A stretch of 8,059 nucleotides of DNA from an uncultured Ruminococcus sp. (GTDB lineage Bacteria > Bacillota > Clostridia > Oscillospirales > Ruminococcaceae), in assembly GCA_900545125.1 (NCBI GenBank), contig UQXS01000110.1:1-8059 (forward strand), in the 5' to 3' direction. Positions within the stretch are counted from its first letter, which is position 1, and each line of letters opens with the position of its first letter. Below, piece after piece: positions 1 to 6,697 of this stretch. The notes under the pieces were generated by a model that searched no databases, was not told the DNA's origin, and saw only the letters and a list, made by a program, of their open reading frames with translations. Made by a program: the position numbers and the translations under genes.

Positions 1-2529
1 CCGGATTTCTTTAGCGGCTTGCAAATATCTTTTATGAAATTCGTCAGCCGGGATTCTCATTGCACCGTTTCCGAATATAATAAGCTGTTCCGGTCCGTCG
101 GAAGTTGCGACCCTTACACGATAATTGCGTGAAAGTTCATGAGTAGTGCGTTCTATATAGGAATCGGCGGTTTCTGATTCTTTGGTATAGACAATGTTGA
201 TATTAAGATATTTTTCCACATCACGATGCTTTCCTTTGACTTTATATGCATCGAAAACGAGAATAAGTTTGCTTCCGTCGTATCCCTGATAGTTGCACAT
301 CATGTTTATAAGTTCACTGCGTGCAGCATCAAGATTTTCGGCAGCTATTTTTTTTAGTTCGTCCCATGCATAAATGATGTTATATCCGTCTACCAGCAGA
401 TATGCCGGCTGACTGAGATCCGGCAGTTTTACAGGTTTACTGTCAAGGGTTACGGCTTTCGTTTTTTTGAAAGCACGGCGTGGATCTGTTTTCAGTTTGC
501 CGTATGTTCTCTGGAATATCTCCATAAGCTCCTCATCCGAAACCGAAAATCGCCGTTTTTTTTCAGCAGGAACTTCATTTTTATTTTCTGCTTCCAGACA
601 AGAGGGAAGATGCATTTTACTGTGAACTTCATCCCATTTGACGATAAATCCTGCGCCGTGAGAGCAAAAGACAGAATCGGCAGTATTATCAATATCGCTG
701 TCACAGTCGTATCCCACAGAGCCAATGACTTCTTCGGCGTTGTGACATTCTCTGTATCCGTCTGCCCAAAGGCTCAGACGACCTCTTCCACGGGTGTAGC
801 TTATAAGTTCAGCCTGATAGCCGCTCATTTCCGAAACAGGAGCAGAGCCGCTTATCACCGACATATCGCCTTTATTTTCAGGAGAGTCAAAATCAGCGCA
901 CATATGCTGTAAATCGGCAATGGCACGTCCGACAAATTCCGTAGGAAGTTCAAGTTCGTATCCGTAGAATGGTTCAAGAAGAATTTTTTCTGCCTGTCTC
1001 AATCCCTGACGGACAGCCCTGTAGGAAGCCTGACGGAAATCTCCGCCCTCGGTATGCTTGATATGTGCTTTGCCCGAAACAAGAGTTATTTTCATGTCGG
1101 TTACGGGCGCTCCCACAAGTGCACCGATATGAGTTTTTTCCTGTAAATGGGTCAGAATAAGCCTTTGCCAGTTGGTATCGAGAATATCCTGAGAGCAGTC
1201 CGAAGCAAATTGAAGTCCCGAACCACGCTCCAGAGGCTCAATAAGAAGATGTACTTCCGCATAGTGACGAAGAGGCTCGTAATGCCCTACTCCCTCCACA
1301 GTATTTCCTATGGTTTCCTTGTATGCGACAACCCCGTTGAGAAACTGCACATCATATCCGAACCGCTGTTGTATGAGCTGCGTAAGAATTTCAAGGTGTA
1401 CTGTTCCCATAGGCTGAATCTGTATTTTCCGCAGATGCTCGTTCCACAAAACGTGAAGCTGGGGATCTTCGTCCTCCAGACGGCGCATATCCCCAAGGAC
1501 ATCGTTGATATTTTTATTGTCCGGAATTGATACAAAATATGTCATAACAGGCTCGGCGAACAATCCGGAAGTTTCTGTTTCGCATCCCAGTCCCTGACCT
1601 GCGTATGAAGAATTAAGTCCGGTGACGGCACATACATCACCTGCACAGGCGCAGTCTGCCGTCCGGAATTTTTCGCCGGAGTAAAACCGGATAGAGCTGA
1701 TTTTTTCGGTTATATCCTCATTGTTGTCGTTCCCGAATGATATTCCGCCCCGTACTTTCAGCTGACCGCCGGTTATTTTCAGGTGGGTCAGGCGGCTGCC
1801 TTTTGCATCATAGGATATCTTATAGACCTTTGCTCCGAATTCCTCTTTACGTACAGATTCGCAGGTAAAACGGCTGAGGATATCCAGAAATTCTTCTATT
1901 CCGTTCATTTTCAAAGCCGAACCGAAACAGCAGGGGAATATCTTTCGCTCGCTTATGGCACGGACAATATCATCATCTGCAAGAATACCGTCGGAAAAAT
2001 ATTTTTCCATAAGTTCGTCAGAACAGAGGGCAGAATTTTCGGATATCGTGGAATCATCCCCTGAAAAATCGGTACATCTGCCGGAAAGACGGCGTTTGAG
2101 ATCGTCAAGCACATTCTGTTTTTCAACTCCTGCGATATCCGTTTTGTTCACGAAAATAAATACAGGAACGTTATATTTCCCCAGCATCTTCCACAAAGAA
2201 GCCGTGTGGCTCTGGACGCTGTCAGTACCGCTTATAACAAGCACTGCATAATCCAGAACAGGCATAGTCCGTTCTGTTTCTGCGGAGAAGTCAGCGTGTC
2301 CCGGTGTGTCGAGGAGAAAAAATCGGGTATCATTCAGAGTAAATTCAGCCTGATGAGCGAAAATGGTTATCCCTCTGCTGCGCTCGATGCTGTTTGTATC
2401 AAGAGCGGAATCGCCGTTATCAACACGTCCGGCTTTGCGGATAGTTCCGCTTTTGCAGAGAATGGCTTCGGCAAGAGTAGTCTTTCCTGCATCAACGTGA
2501 GCAGTTATTCCTATTGTGATCTTTTTCAT
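1..2529 (-). CDS. TetM/EF-G-like ribosomal GTPase fused to a C-terminal YacP/Rae1-type NYN ribonuclease (3' end beyond window)
   Basis: 843 residues are visible, open at the left edge, so the C-terminus is missing. Seen: a translation-factor G domain with P-loop AHVDAGKTT (10-18), RGITI (52-56), DTPGH (74-78), NKTD (128-131) and GSA (203-205). Domain II (about 232-325), III (328-405), IV (406-520) and V (520-600) follow in TetM order, including IEPLERGSG in domain IV. There is no EF-G G' insertion. A charged linker (600-708) leads to a NYN/PIN-like domain from 709, with LLVDGYNII (711-719), FDAY (759-762), ETAD (786-789) and SDGPEQ (810-815), matching YacP and retaining its acidic residues. 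Known: TetM-class GTPases bind the ribosomal A-site region; B. subtilis YacP (Rae1) is a ribosome-dependent endonuclease. Inferred: a ribosome-targeted nuclease for mRNA cleavage or rescue. Databases tend to label such proteins tetracycline resistance; that is doubtful here. The start at 2529 is preferred over the adjacent in-frame ATG at 2532 on RBS spacing. Last gene of a three-gene operon. Confidence 0.93.
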   Translation of the reverse strand, partial: MKKITIGITAHVDAGKTTLAEAILCKSGTIRKAGRVDNGDSALDTNSIERSRGITIFAHQAEFTLNDTRFFLLDTPGHADFSAETERTMPVLDYAVLVISGTDSVQSHTASLWKMLGKYNVPVFIFVNKTDIAGVEKQNVLDDLKRRLSGRCTDFSGDDSTISENSALCSDELMEKYFSDGILADDDIVRAISERKIFPCCFGSALKMNGIEEFLDILSRFTCESVRKEEFGAKVYKISYDAKGSRLTHLKITGGQLKVRGGISFGNDNNEDITEKISSIRFYSGEKFRTADCACAGDVCAVTGLNSSYAGQGLGCETETSGLFAEPVMTYFVSIPDNKNINDVLGDMRRLEDEDPQLHVLWNEHLRKIQIQPMGTVHLEILTQLIQQRFGYDVQFLNGVVAYKETIGNTVEGVGHYEPLRHYAEVHLLIEPLERGSGLQFASDCSQDILDTNWQRLILTHLQEKTHIGALVGAPVTDMKITLVSGKAHIKHTEGGDFRQASYRAVRQGLRQAEKILLEPFYGYELELPTEFVGRAIADLQHMCADFDSPENKGDMSVISGSAPVSEMSGYQAELISYTRGRGRLSLWADGYRECHNAEEVIGSVGYDCDSDIDNTADSVFCSHGAGFIVKWDEVHSKMHLPSCLEAENKNEVPAEKKRRFSVSDEELMEIFQRTYGKLKTDPRRAFKKTKAVTLDSKPVKLPDLSQPAYLLVDGYNIIYAWDELKKIAAENLDAARSELINMMCNYQGYDGSKLILVFDAYKVKGKHRDVEKYLNINIVYTKESETADSYIERTTHELSRNYRVRVATSDGPEQLIIFGNGAMRIPADEFHKRYLQAAKEIR

Positions 2530-2532
2530 CAT

Positions 2533-2540
2533 CTCACCTC
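2533..2540 (-). promoter_or_regulatory. Ribosome binding site deciding the start of the GTPase-NYN gene
   Basis: On the minus strand GAGGTGAG directly precedes two tandem ATG codons (2530-2532 and 2527-2529). The GAGG core is 4 nt from the first ATG and 7 nt from the second, so the second is the better-spaced start. The upstream permease ends in TAA (2542-2544) followed at once by TGA (2539-2541), which overlaps this site. This suggests translational coupling between the two genes. Confidence 0.7.
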
Positions 2541-2541
2541 A

Positions 2542-3651
2542 TTATATCAGACCGATAAGCGCAAGGGGGAGCATCAGTGCAAGCATACCGAAATTGACGG
2601 CAGAAAAGACAAGCAGATAACGTCCGGCGTGTGCATTTTCCGATTTCCTGTAGAACTGAAACGAAATCAGACTTGCAAGTGATGCGATTATCGTTCCAAG
2701 TCCGCCCAGATTTACGCCGAGAAGAAGATCGCTGCCGTTATCGGTAAATCCTGACAGCATGACCGCCGCAGGAACATTGCTTATCCCCTGAGAAAGCAGA
2801 ACTGATACTGCAAGTTCACGTCCGGTGAGGATATCAGAGAAAAAGCTGTTCACGGTTTCGATTCTGCCGATATTTCCCACAAAAACGAAGAAACATACAA
2901 AAGTCGCAAGCAATGTGTAATCCACTTTCAGCAGCAGACGGCGGTTAAGAAGCAATACCGCAGCAACCGTAACGGCAAGGCAGGCAATATCCGGAACTAT
3001 GCGGAAAACCGTAAGCAGACAGACTGCGAAAAGAACCGAATATGCAGAAAAATATCCCTTTGAAACAGGTTTTGAATCAAAGTTACGGGCGCTGCACTTC
3101 GTTTTCGGAAGAATCAGGCACAGCACCATGAGGAGCACAAATGATAATGCTCCGGCAGGCAGCATTATCCGGAAAAAATCCCATACAGTCATGCTGTATT
3201 TTTCATAAATATAAAGATTCTGCGGATTTCCGAACGGCGTTATCATGCTTCCGAGATTTGCGGCAGCCGTTTCAAGAACAATGGTATATATACGGCTTTT
3301 TTCGTCGGATATTCTGCCGTAGACTATCAGCGTAAGCGGAACAAAAGTCAGAAGTGCCACATCGTTGGTCACAAGCATAGAGGTGAAAAAGCAGATGGAT
3401 GTGAATATCATCCCAAGCCTGCGGAGATTTCCTGCACGTCCAAGGAGAACATTGGTTATTGTTTCAAAAATTCCGGTGCTGCGGAATCCTGAAACAGTTG
3501 TCATAAGGCAGAATAGCTGTATGAGTACGGTTCTGTTGCAGTATGTCAGATATTCCGCATCAGGGGGAATGATGAAGACTGTTATTAGTGCAGCGGCAAA
3601 GGCAGCCGCAAGAACAGGCTGTGATTTGCAGAATTTTATAATTCCGGACAT
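2542..3651 (-). CDS. ArsB/NhaD/SLC13 (ion transporter superfamily) permease, YbiR-like
   Basis: A 369-residue polytopic inner-membrane protein with about ten hydrophobic segments. Seen: TNDVALL (95-101) followed by GSMITPFGNPQN (134-145) in the first half, and SNVPAA (291-296) followed by GVNLGGLGT (312-320) in the second. These paired hairpin motifs are typical of the inverted-repeat fold of the ArsB/NhaD/CitMHS/SLC13 superfamily, which moves anions or exchanges cations for protons. The overall type resembles E. coli YbiR, an uncharacterised member. The substrate cannot be read from the sequence; arsenite, citrate and Na+/H+ are all possible within the superfamily. At 369 aa it is slightly short for the group but has both halves. 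It starts 9 nt after the methyltransferase stop; its RBS (TAAGGTGAT) includes that stop codon, so the genes are probably translationally coupled. It ends 12 nt before the GTPase-NYN start. Confidence 0.88.
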   Translation of the reverse strand: MSGIIKFCKSQPVLAAAFAAALITVFIIPPDAEYLTYCNRTVLIQLFCLMTTVSGFRSTGIFETITNVLLGRAGNLRRLGMIFTSICFFTSMLVTNDVALLTFVPLTLIVYGRISDEKSRIYTIVLETAAANLGSMITPFGNPQNLYIYEKYSMTVWDFFRIMLPAGALSFVLLMVLCLILPKTKCSARNFDSKPVSKGYFSAYSVLFAVCLLTVFRIVPDIACLAVTVAAVLLLNRRLLLKVDYTLLATFVCFFVFVGNIGRIETVNSFFSDILTGRELAVSVLLSQGISNVPAAVMLSGFTDNGSDLLLGVNLGGLGTIIASLASLISFQFYRKSENAHAGRYLLVFSAVNFGMLALMLPLALIGLI

Positions 3652-3660
3652 GATATCACC

Positions 3661-4476
3661 TTAATGCTTTCCGAGCTGCCAGAATGCAACGGCACTGGCG
3701 GCAGCTACGTTAAGGGAATCAACACCGTGCGACATAGGAATCTTTACCGTGTAATCGCAGGCAGATATGGTAGATTGCCTGAGTCCTTCTCCCTCGGTGC
3801 CGAGAATTACTGCAAGCTTTTTTTCGCTGTTCAGTTCCGGATCGTCAATGCCAACAGAGATATCCGTAAGAGCCATAGCAGCAGTGGAGAAGCCCATTTT
3901 CCTGATAGTATCCACATAGTCGGCAGAGGATTTTTCCAGATGAGCCCACGGAATCTGAAAAACAGTTCCCATGCTCACTCTTACCGAGCGTCTGTAGAGA
4001 GGATCGCTGCATCCGGAAGTCAGCAGGACAGCGTCAATGCCCAGTGCGGCTGCGGAACGGAAAATTGCTCCGACATTTGTCTGATTCATTATATCTTCAA
4101 GAACTGCAATGCGTGATGCATTGCTGCATATCAAAGCGGCATCAGGAACAGTTTTTCTTTTCATGGCACAAAGAACGCCCTGAGTGAGCCTGAATCCGGT
4201 AATGGACGTGAGAACCTCTGAATCGGCTGTGTAAACGGGAATATCTCCGCAGCGTTCTATTATATCAGCAGCCTGACCGACGATATATTTTCTCTCCAGC
4301 AGCAGTGATAAGGGGATATATCCGGCATCGAGAGCACGGCGGATCACTTTCGGACTTTCAGCGATAAATATTCCCGGTTCAGGTTCATTGCAGCGCAGAA
4401 GCCGGACTTCCGATGTTTCCGAGTAAAAATATAATTCTTTTGCCGTCAGATCGTTTATTTCAATTATTTCCGACAT
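3661..4476 (-). CDS. SpoU/TrmH-family RNA 2'-O-ribose methyltransferase
   Basis: 271 residues. The N-terminal part (about 8-108) looks like a SpoU substrate-binding domain, ending in FRLTQGVLCAMKR. The C-terminal part is the SPOUT catalytic domain with its three motifs: NVGAIFRSAAALG (134-146, with N134 and catalytic-type R140), AVILGTEGEGL (222-232) and IPMSHGVDSLNVAAASA (246-262), which form the trefoil knot that binds S-adenosylmethionine. Family knowledge: such enzymes methylate a ribose 2'-OH in tRNA or rRNA, usually as dimers. The segment DPLYRRSVRVSMG (158-170) is a feature of the broad TrmH-like group, but the exact target base cannot be told, so no symbol is given. First gene of the operon, 18 nt from its predicted transcription start. 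RBS GAAGGAG lies 5 nt before the ATG. Confidence 0.92.
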   Translation of the reverse strand: MSEIIEINDLTAKELYFYSETSEVRLLRCNEPEPGIFIAESPKVIRRALDAGYIPLSLLLERKYIVGQAADIIERCGDIPVYTADSEVLTSITGFRLTQGVLCAMKRKTVPDAALICSNASRIAVLEDIMNQTNVGAIFRSAAALGIDAVLLTSGCSDPLYRRSVRVSMGTVFQIPWAHLEKSSADYVDTIRKMGFSTAAMALTDISVGIDDPELNSEKKLAVILGTEGEGLRQSTISACDYTVKIPMSHGVDSLNVAAASAVAFWQLGKH

Positions 4477-4500
4477 AATTACTCCTTCGTTTTTTATTTA

Positions 4501-4529
4501 ATTATACAGCATTTTTCGTGAAAGGTCAA
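4501..4529 (-). promoter_or_regulatory. Sigma-A promoter of the methyltransferase-permease-GTPase operon
   Basis: On the minus strand, -35 TTGACC (4524-4529), a 17-bp spacer and a perfect -10 TATAAT (4501-4506). The expected start of transcription is near 4494, giving a leader of about 18 nt before the ATG at 4476. The repeat element begins 10 bp upstream of the -35 box. Confidence 0.85.
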
Positions 4530-4539
4530 GCAAAAGCAC

Positions 4540-4560
4540 TTGAGGCAACACCGCACAAAG
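4540..4560 (+). repeat. Left terminal inverted repeat of the element
   Basis: 21 bp, pairing with 4783-4803 with a single mismatch (G at 4542 opposite 4801). The inner 18 bp are a perfect match. Confidence 0.85.
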
Positions 4561-4698
4561 CACGCCTGACGGCTTTGCACGTCATCTGCTTGCATATTTT
4601 CCGTCATCTTACACAAAAATTCCTTAACATACGCCCGAAGGAAGTGCCCTTGGGGTACGTTAGTATGCCTGCAAAATTTTTATGCAATCTGACGTGGT

Positions 4699-4739
4699 CT
4701 CCCCTTGCAGGGGAGGTGTCAGCGAAGCTGACAGAGGGG
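4699..4739. repeat. Double-hairpin module inside the element
   Basis: Two hairpins stand side by side: CTCCCC-TTGCA-GGGGAG (4699-4715) and TGTCAGC-GAA-GCTGACA (4717-4733), followed by GAGGGG (4734-4739), which can pair alternatively with the first CCCC. The left arm of the element has no counterpart, so the module looks like a nested insertion or a separate repeat unit. Motifs of this type are widespread in clostridial intergenic DNA and often give spurious peptides reading SPLAGEVS. Confidence 0.7.
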
Positions 4740-4772
4740 CTGACCGACAGATTAAAATCTGACTGCGCATCT

Positions 4773-4792
4773 GCCGCACAATCTTTGTGCGG
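4773..4792. repeat. Small palindrome overlapping the right terminal repeat
   Basis: CCGCACAA and TTGTGCGG face each other across a few bases. The left copy repeats, in inverted form, part of the right terminal repeat, so the right end of the element can form a local hairpin instead of pairing with the left end. Confidence 0.6.
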
Positions 4793-4803
4793 TGTTGCCT
4801 TAA
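4783..4803 (-). repeat. Right terminal inverted repeat of the element
   Basis: Inverted copy of 4540-4560. The outer edge lies 23 bp beyond the stop codon of the small membrane protein. Confidence 0.85.
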
Positions 4804-4820
4804 TTCTTTCTGACTTTTAT

Positions 4821-4849
4821 ATTATACTATATTTCGTGATAAATTGCAA
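4821..4849 (-). promoter_or_regulatory. Possible promoter reading into the repeat element
   Basis: On the minus strand, -35 TTGCAA (4844-4849), a 17-bp spacer and a perfect -10 TATAAT (4821-4826). It overlaps the last codons and stop of the small membrane protein gene. If active, transcripts would start near 4814, run through the whole 264-bp element and could reach the methyltransferase gene as a leader of about 340 nt. Local AT-richness makes a chance match possible. Confidence 0.4.
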
Positions 4850-5180
4850 ACATTTCGGGCAATTTTTTTTCAAGATCGCTTATATCGGCAATTTGTGCAG
4901 CCGGAACGGCATTGCAGAAATCCCTGCATAAATCAAGCTGAGCGGAATCCGCATCTATAGCGACAAGGAGAAGACCGTCTATTTCATGGGCTTTTCGGGT
5001 AAGAACATTTTCCATGTATTCCAGTTTGTGTCCGAGATGATCGTCCGACCGTGTTACAGGAAGAACGGCAATGACCGGAACGGATCTCATCCTGAGTTTT
5101 GAACAGCAGAAAAGACAGCCAAATTCTATTCCGGCTATTACAGCCATTACTACAGCGGAAATTATGATTGCAATGTCCAT
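4827..5180 (-). CDS. Small membrane-anchored protein of unknown function
   Basis: 117 residues; family not recognised. Seen: an N-terminal hydrophobic helix (about 3-26) followed by the basic stretch SKLRMR (27-32), which predicts a single-span anchor with the rest in the cytoplasm. The soluble part alternates strand-like and helix-like segments (VPVIAVLPV 34-42, helix 48-65, GLLLVAID 69-76, helix 78-91, AQIADI 95-100, helix 102-115), like a small three-layer alpha/beta domain. Cysteines lie at 22, 25, 26, 85 and 89. RBS GAGGGG is 5 nt before the ATG. It lies 126 nt downstream of the MATE gene in the same direction and may share its transcript. The ordered protein-like pattern and the RBS argue for a real gene, but no function can be assigned. 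Confidence 0.65.
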   Translation of the reverse strand: MDIAIIISAVVMAVIAGIEFGCLFCCSKLRMRSVPVIAVLPVTRSDDHLGHKLEYMENVLTRKAHEIDGLLLVAIDADSAQLDLCRDFCNAVPAAQIADISDLEKKLPEMFAIYHEI

Positions 5181-5205
5181 TAAAACCCCTCATTTCGATT
5201 TTTAT

Positions 5206-5268
5206 GGCAGTCTCTGAAAATGTCGTGCATAGCTGATTTTTTGCCGGAAGAGGTTTTCAGAGACTGCC
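5206..5268. repeat. Perfect 15-bp inverted repeat with 33-nt loop
   Basis: GGCAGTCTCTGAAAA (5206-5220) and its exact reverse complement (5254-5268) enclose 33 bp. It sits between the MATE stop and the RBS of the small membrane protein. Neither strand has a U-run directly after the stem, so it is not a standard terminator. It may be a miniature repeat, an RNA-stabilising stem or a weak terminator. Confidence 0.8.
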
Positions 5269-5306
5269 CTATATTATATTCTTAAAGGGGAAAAATGGTG
5301 ATGATT

Positions 5307-6677
5307 TCAGTTCTCCGGTAATGAAACCGCACGTTTTTTCAGTTTACGCAGGAGAATAAGGAAAACTATAAGTTCCGTGAAGAAAGTTACTGCCCATGAG
5401 ATTGTATAGGAAAGATATAGGTTTTGCAGTGTGTGATATTTCGGAATGCGGAAAATGGTGTATATCCATACTATACGCAGTCCGCATACTCCGGCTATCG
5501 TAATTATCATAGGAAGTACTGAATAACCGATTCCTCTGATAAGTCCTGTGGTTACATCCATAAGACCGCATAGGAAGTAGGGAATGCAGATATACGTCAT
5601 TCTGATAAGACCGTATCCGATCGCTTCCTTGTCGCCGGGAATATAGATAGAAAGAAGCGGTCTGCCGAATAATCTTGCAAGAATACCAAGGGAAAATCCG
5701 GTGATGAAAACAGAAACAAGACATATCACCATAATTTTCTTTAATCGGTCAAGCTTGCCTGCGCCGTGATTCTGTCCGGTAAAGTTGACGGAAGTCTGGC
5801 TGTAGGAATTCATGGACATATAGACGAATCCTTCAATATTTCCGGCGGCTGAATTGCCGGAAACAGCGATAGATCCGAAAGAATTGATAGAAGATTGAAT
5901 GATAACATTGGAAATTGAAAACAGTGAACCCTGTATTCCGGCTGGAAATCCGATCTGTAGAATTTTCATGAATTGCTGGCGGCAGATCTTCATTTTTTTC
6001 AGAGAAAGCTTGCAGGCATCGGTTCTTTTCATTAAAGCACGGATAATAAGTATAGCGGATATTATCTGCGAAACGGTTGTAGCAATTGCAACTCCTGCCA
6101 CATTAAGCTTAAATATGATTACAAATATAAGATTAAGTATAACATTTACGATTCCGGCGGCGGTCAGGAAATAAAGAGGACTTTTTGTATCTCCGGCTGC
6201 CCTGAGAATAGCCGAACCGAAATTGTAGACCATACTTGCGGTAATTCCGCAGAAGTATATCCTCATGTAAGTGGCGGAAAGGTCAATAACATCCGACGGA
6301 GTTCCCATAAGGAGGAGAAATGTTCTTGATCCGGCAACGCCGACTACCGTAAGGATAAGTCCGCTGATTATAGCTGTAGGGATCGCTGTATGAACGGTAC
6401 GGCTGACATCTTCGCTGTGTCCTGCGCCAAGAGCGTGAGCGACGGTAACGCCTGCGCCGATCGACAATCCGATAAACAGGTTTGTGATAAGATTGATTAT
6501 AGCTCCGGTAGCACCGACAGCGGCAACGGAAAGACGTCCGCAGCATCTTCCTACAACAACGAGGTCAGCGGCGTTGAACAGCAGCTGAAGGATACCTGTA
6601 AGAATAATAGGAAAGGTGTAGAGAAGTATTTTTTTTAGAAGCGGTCCTTCTGTCATATATGAGGTATCTGTATTCAT
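5307..6677 (-). CDS. MATE-family multidrug/Na+ (or H+) antiporter
   Basis: 456 residues with about twelve hydrophobic segments in two homologous halves, the normal size and layout of MATE exporters in the inner membrane. Seen: GPLLKKILLYTFPIILTGILQ at the N-terminus (11-31), DLVVVGRCCG (38-47), VAAVGATG (51-58), GAGVTVAHALGAG (74-86), AILRAAGDTKSPLYF (156-170), FPAGIQGSLFSISN (244-257) and QNHGAGKLDR (302-311), all typical of the family. After NVILN the usual LD of many members is LN (181-182). Family knowledge: these proteins export cationic drugs, metabolites or lipid-linked compounds in exchange for Na+ or H+; the substrate here cannot be told. RBS AAGGAG is 8 nt before the ATG. The start lies 20 nt after the plsY terminator hairpin, with no good promoter between, so expression may depend on readthrough or on a promoter inside plsY. 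Confidence 0.93.
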   Translation of the reverse strand: MNTDTSYMTEGPLLKKILLYTFPIILTGILQLLFNAADLVVVGRCCGRLSVAAVGATGAIINLITNLFIGLSIGAGVTVAHALGAGHSEDVSRTVHTAIPTAIISGLILTVVGVAGSRTFLLLMGTPSDVIDLSATYMRIYFCGITASMVYNFGSAILRAAGDTKSPLYFLTAAGIVNVILNLIFVIIFKLNVAGVAIATTVSQIISAILIIRALMKRTDACKLSLKKMKICRQQFMKILQIGFPAGIQGSLFSISNVIIQSSINSFGSIAVSGNSAAGNIEGFVYMSMNSYSQTSVNFTGQNHGAGKLDRLKKIMVICLVSVFITGFSLGILARLFGRPLLSIYIPGDKEAIGYGLIRMTYICIPYFLCGLMDVTTGLIRGIGYSVLPMIITIAGVCGLRIVWIYTIFRIPKYHTLQNLYLSYTISWAVTFFTELIVFLILLRKLKKRAVSLPEN

Positions 6678-6697
6678 TGAATCATCTCCTTACGCTG

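Larger units (their letters stand above)
4540..4803. mobile_element. MITE-like structured repeat element, 264 bp, with 21-bp terminal inverted repeats
   Basis: The ends are inverted copies: AGGCAACACCGCACAAAG at 4543-4560 is the exact reverse complement of 4783-4800, and the match extends to 21 bp with one mismatch (4540-4560 against 4783-4803). The interior also folds back imperfectly: ACGTCA...TTGCATA on the left answers TATGCAA...GACGT near 4681-4695, TAACATAC answers GTACGTTA around 4655-4670, and CCCGAAGG faces CCTTGGG at the apex near 4645. No protein of its own can be made out. No clear target-site duplication is seen. It fills most of the 350-bp gap between the small membrane protein and the methyltransferase operon. 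Similar elements are known in gut Firmicutes, but I recall this only in general terms. It could be a non-autonomous transposable element, or a fixed structured repeat acting as insulator or terminator. Confidence 0.75.

Noticed and set aside
1..2529. Straight call as a tetracycline resistance gene
   Set aside because: The GTPase is TetM-like, but the drug-clearing loop differs and a nuclease domain is fused. There are no signs of recent mobile transfer around it, such as a leader peptide or conjugative genes.
1147..2682. Several plus-strand open frames (1147-1530, 1783-2064, 2206-2682) as genes
   Set aside because: They lie antisense to the continuous, motif-rich GTPase coding frame, have no good ribosome binding sites and read like shadow translations.
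4540..4803. CRISPR array or phage attachment site
   Set aside because: The repeats are inverted, not direct and regularly spaced, and no integrase, cas gene or duplicated att core is present. The tRNA genes end normally with no duplicated 3' fragment in the window.
4795..4823. Plus-strand promoter-like TTGCCT-17 bp-TATATT leaving the repeat
   Set aside because: Both boxes depart from consensus and the only downstream sequence is antisense to the 117-aa gene; not strong enough to list.
4518..4931. Plus-strand 137-codon open frame
   Set aside because: It runs through the operon promoter, the whole structured repeat and the antisense of the 117-aa gene. Its peptide contains the SPLAGEVS-type string expected from translating this kind of repeat.
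5271..5301. Separate promoter for the 117-aa gene (TATAAT on the minus strand at 5273-5278)
   Set aside because: The -10 is perfect, but no acceptable -35 is found at 16-18 bp, so it may be chance in an AT-rich stretch.
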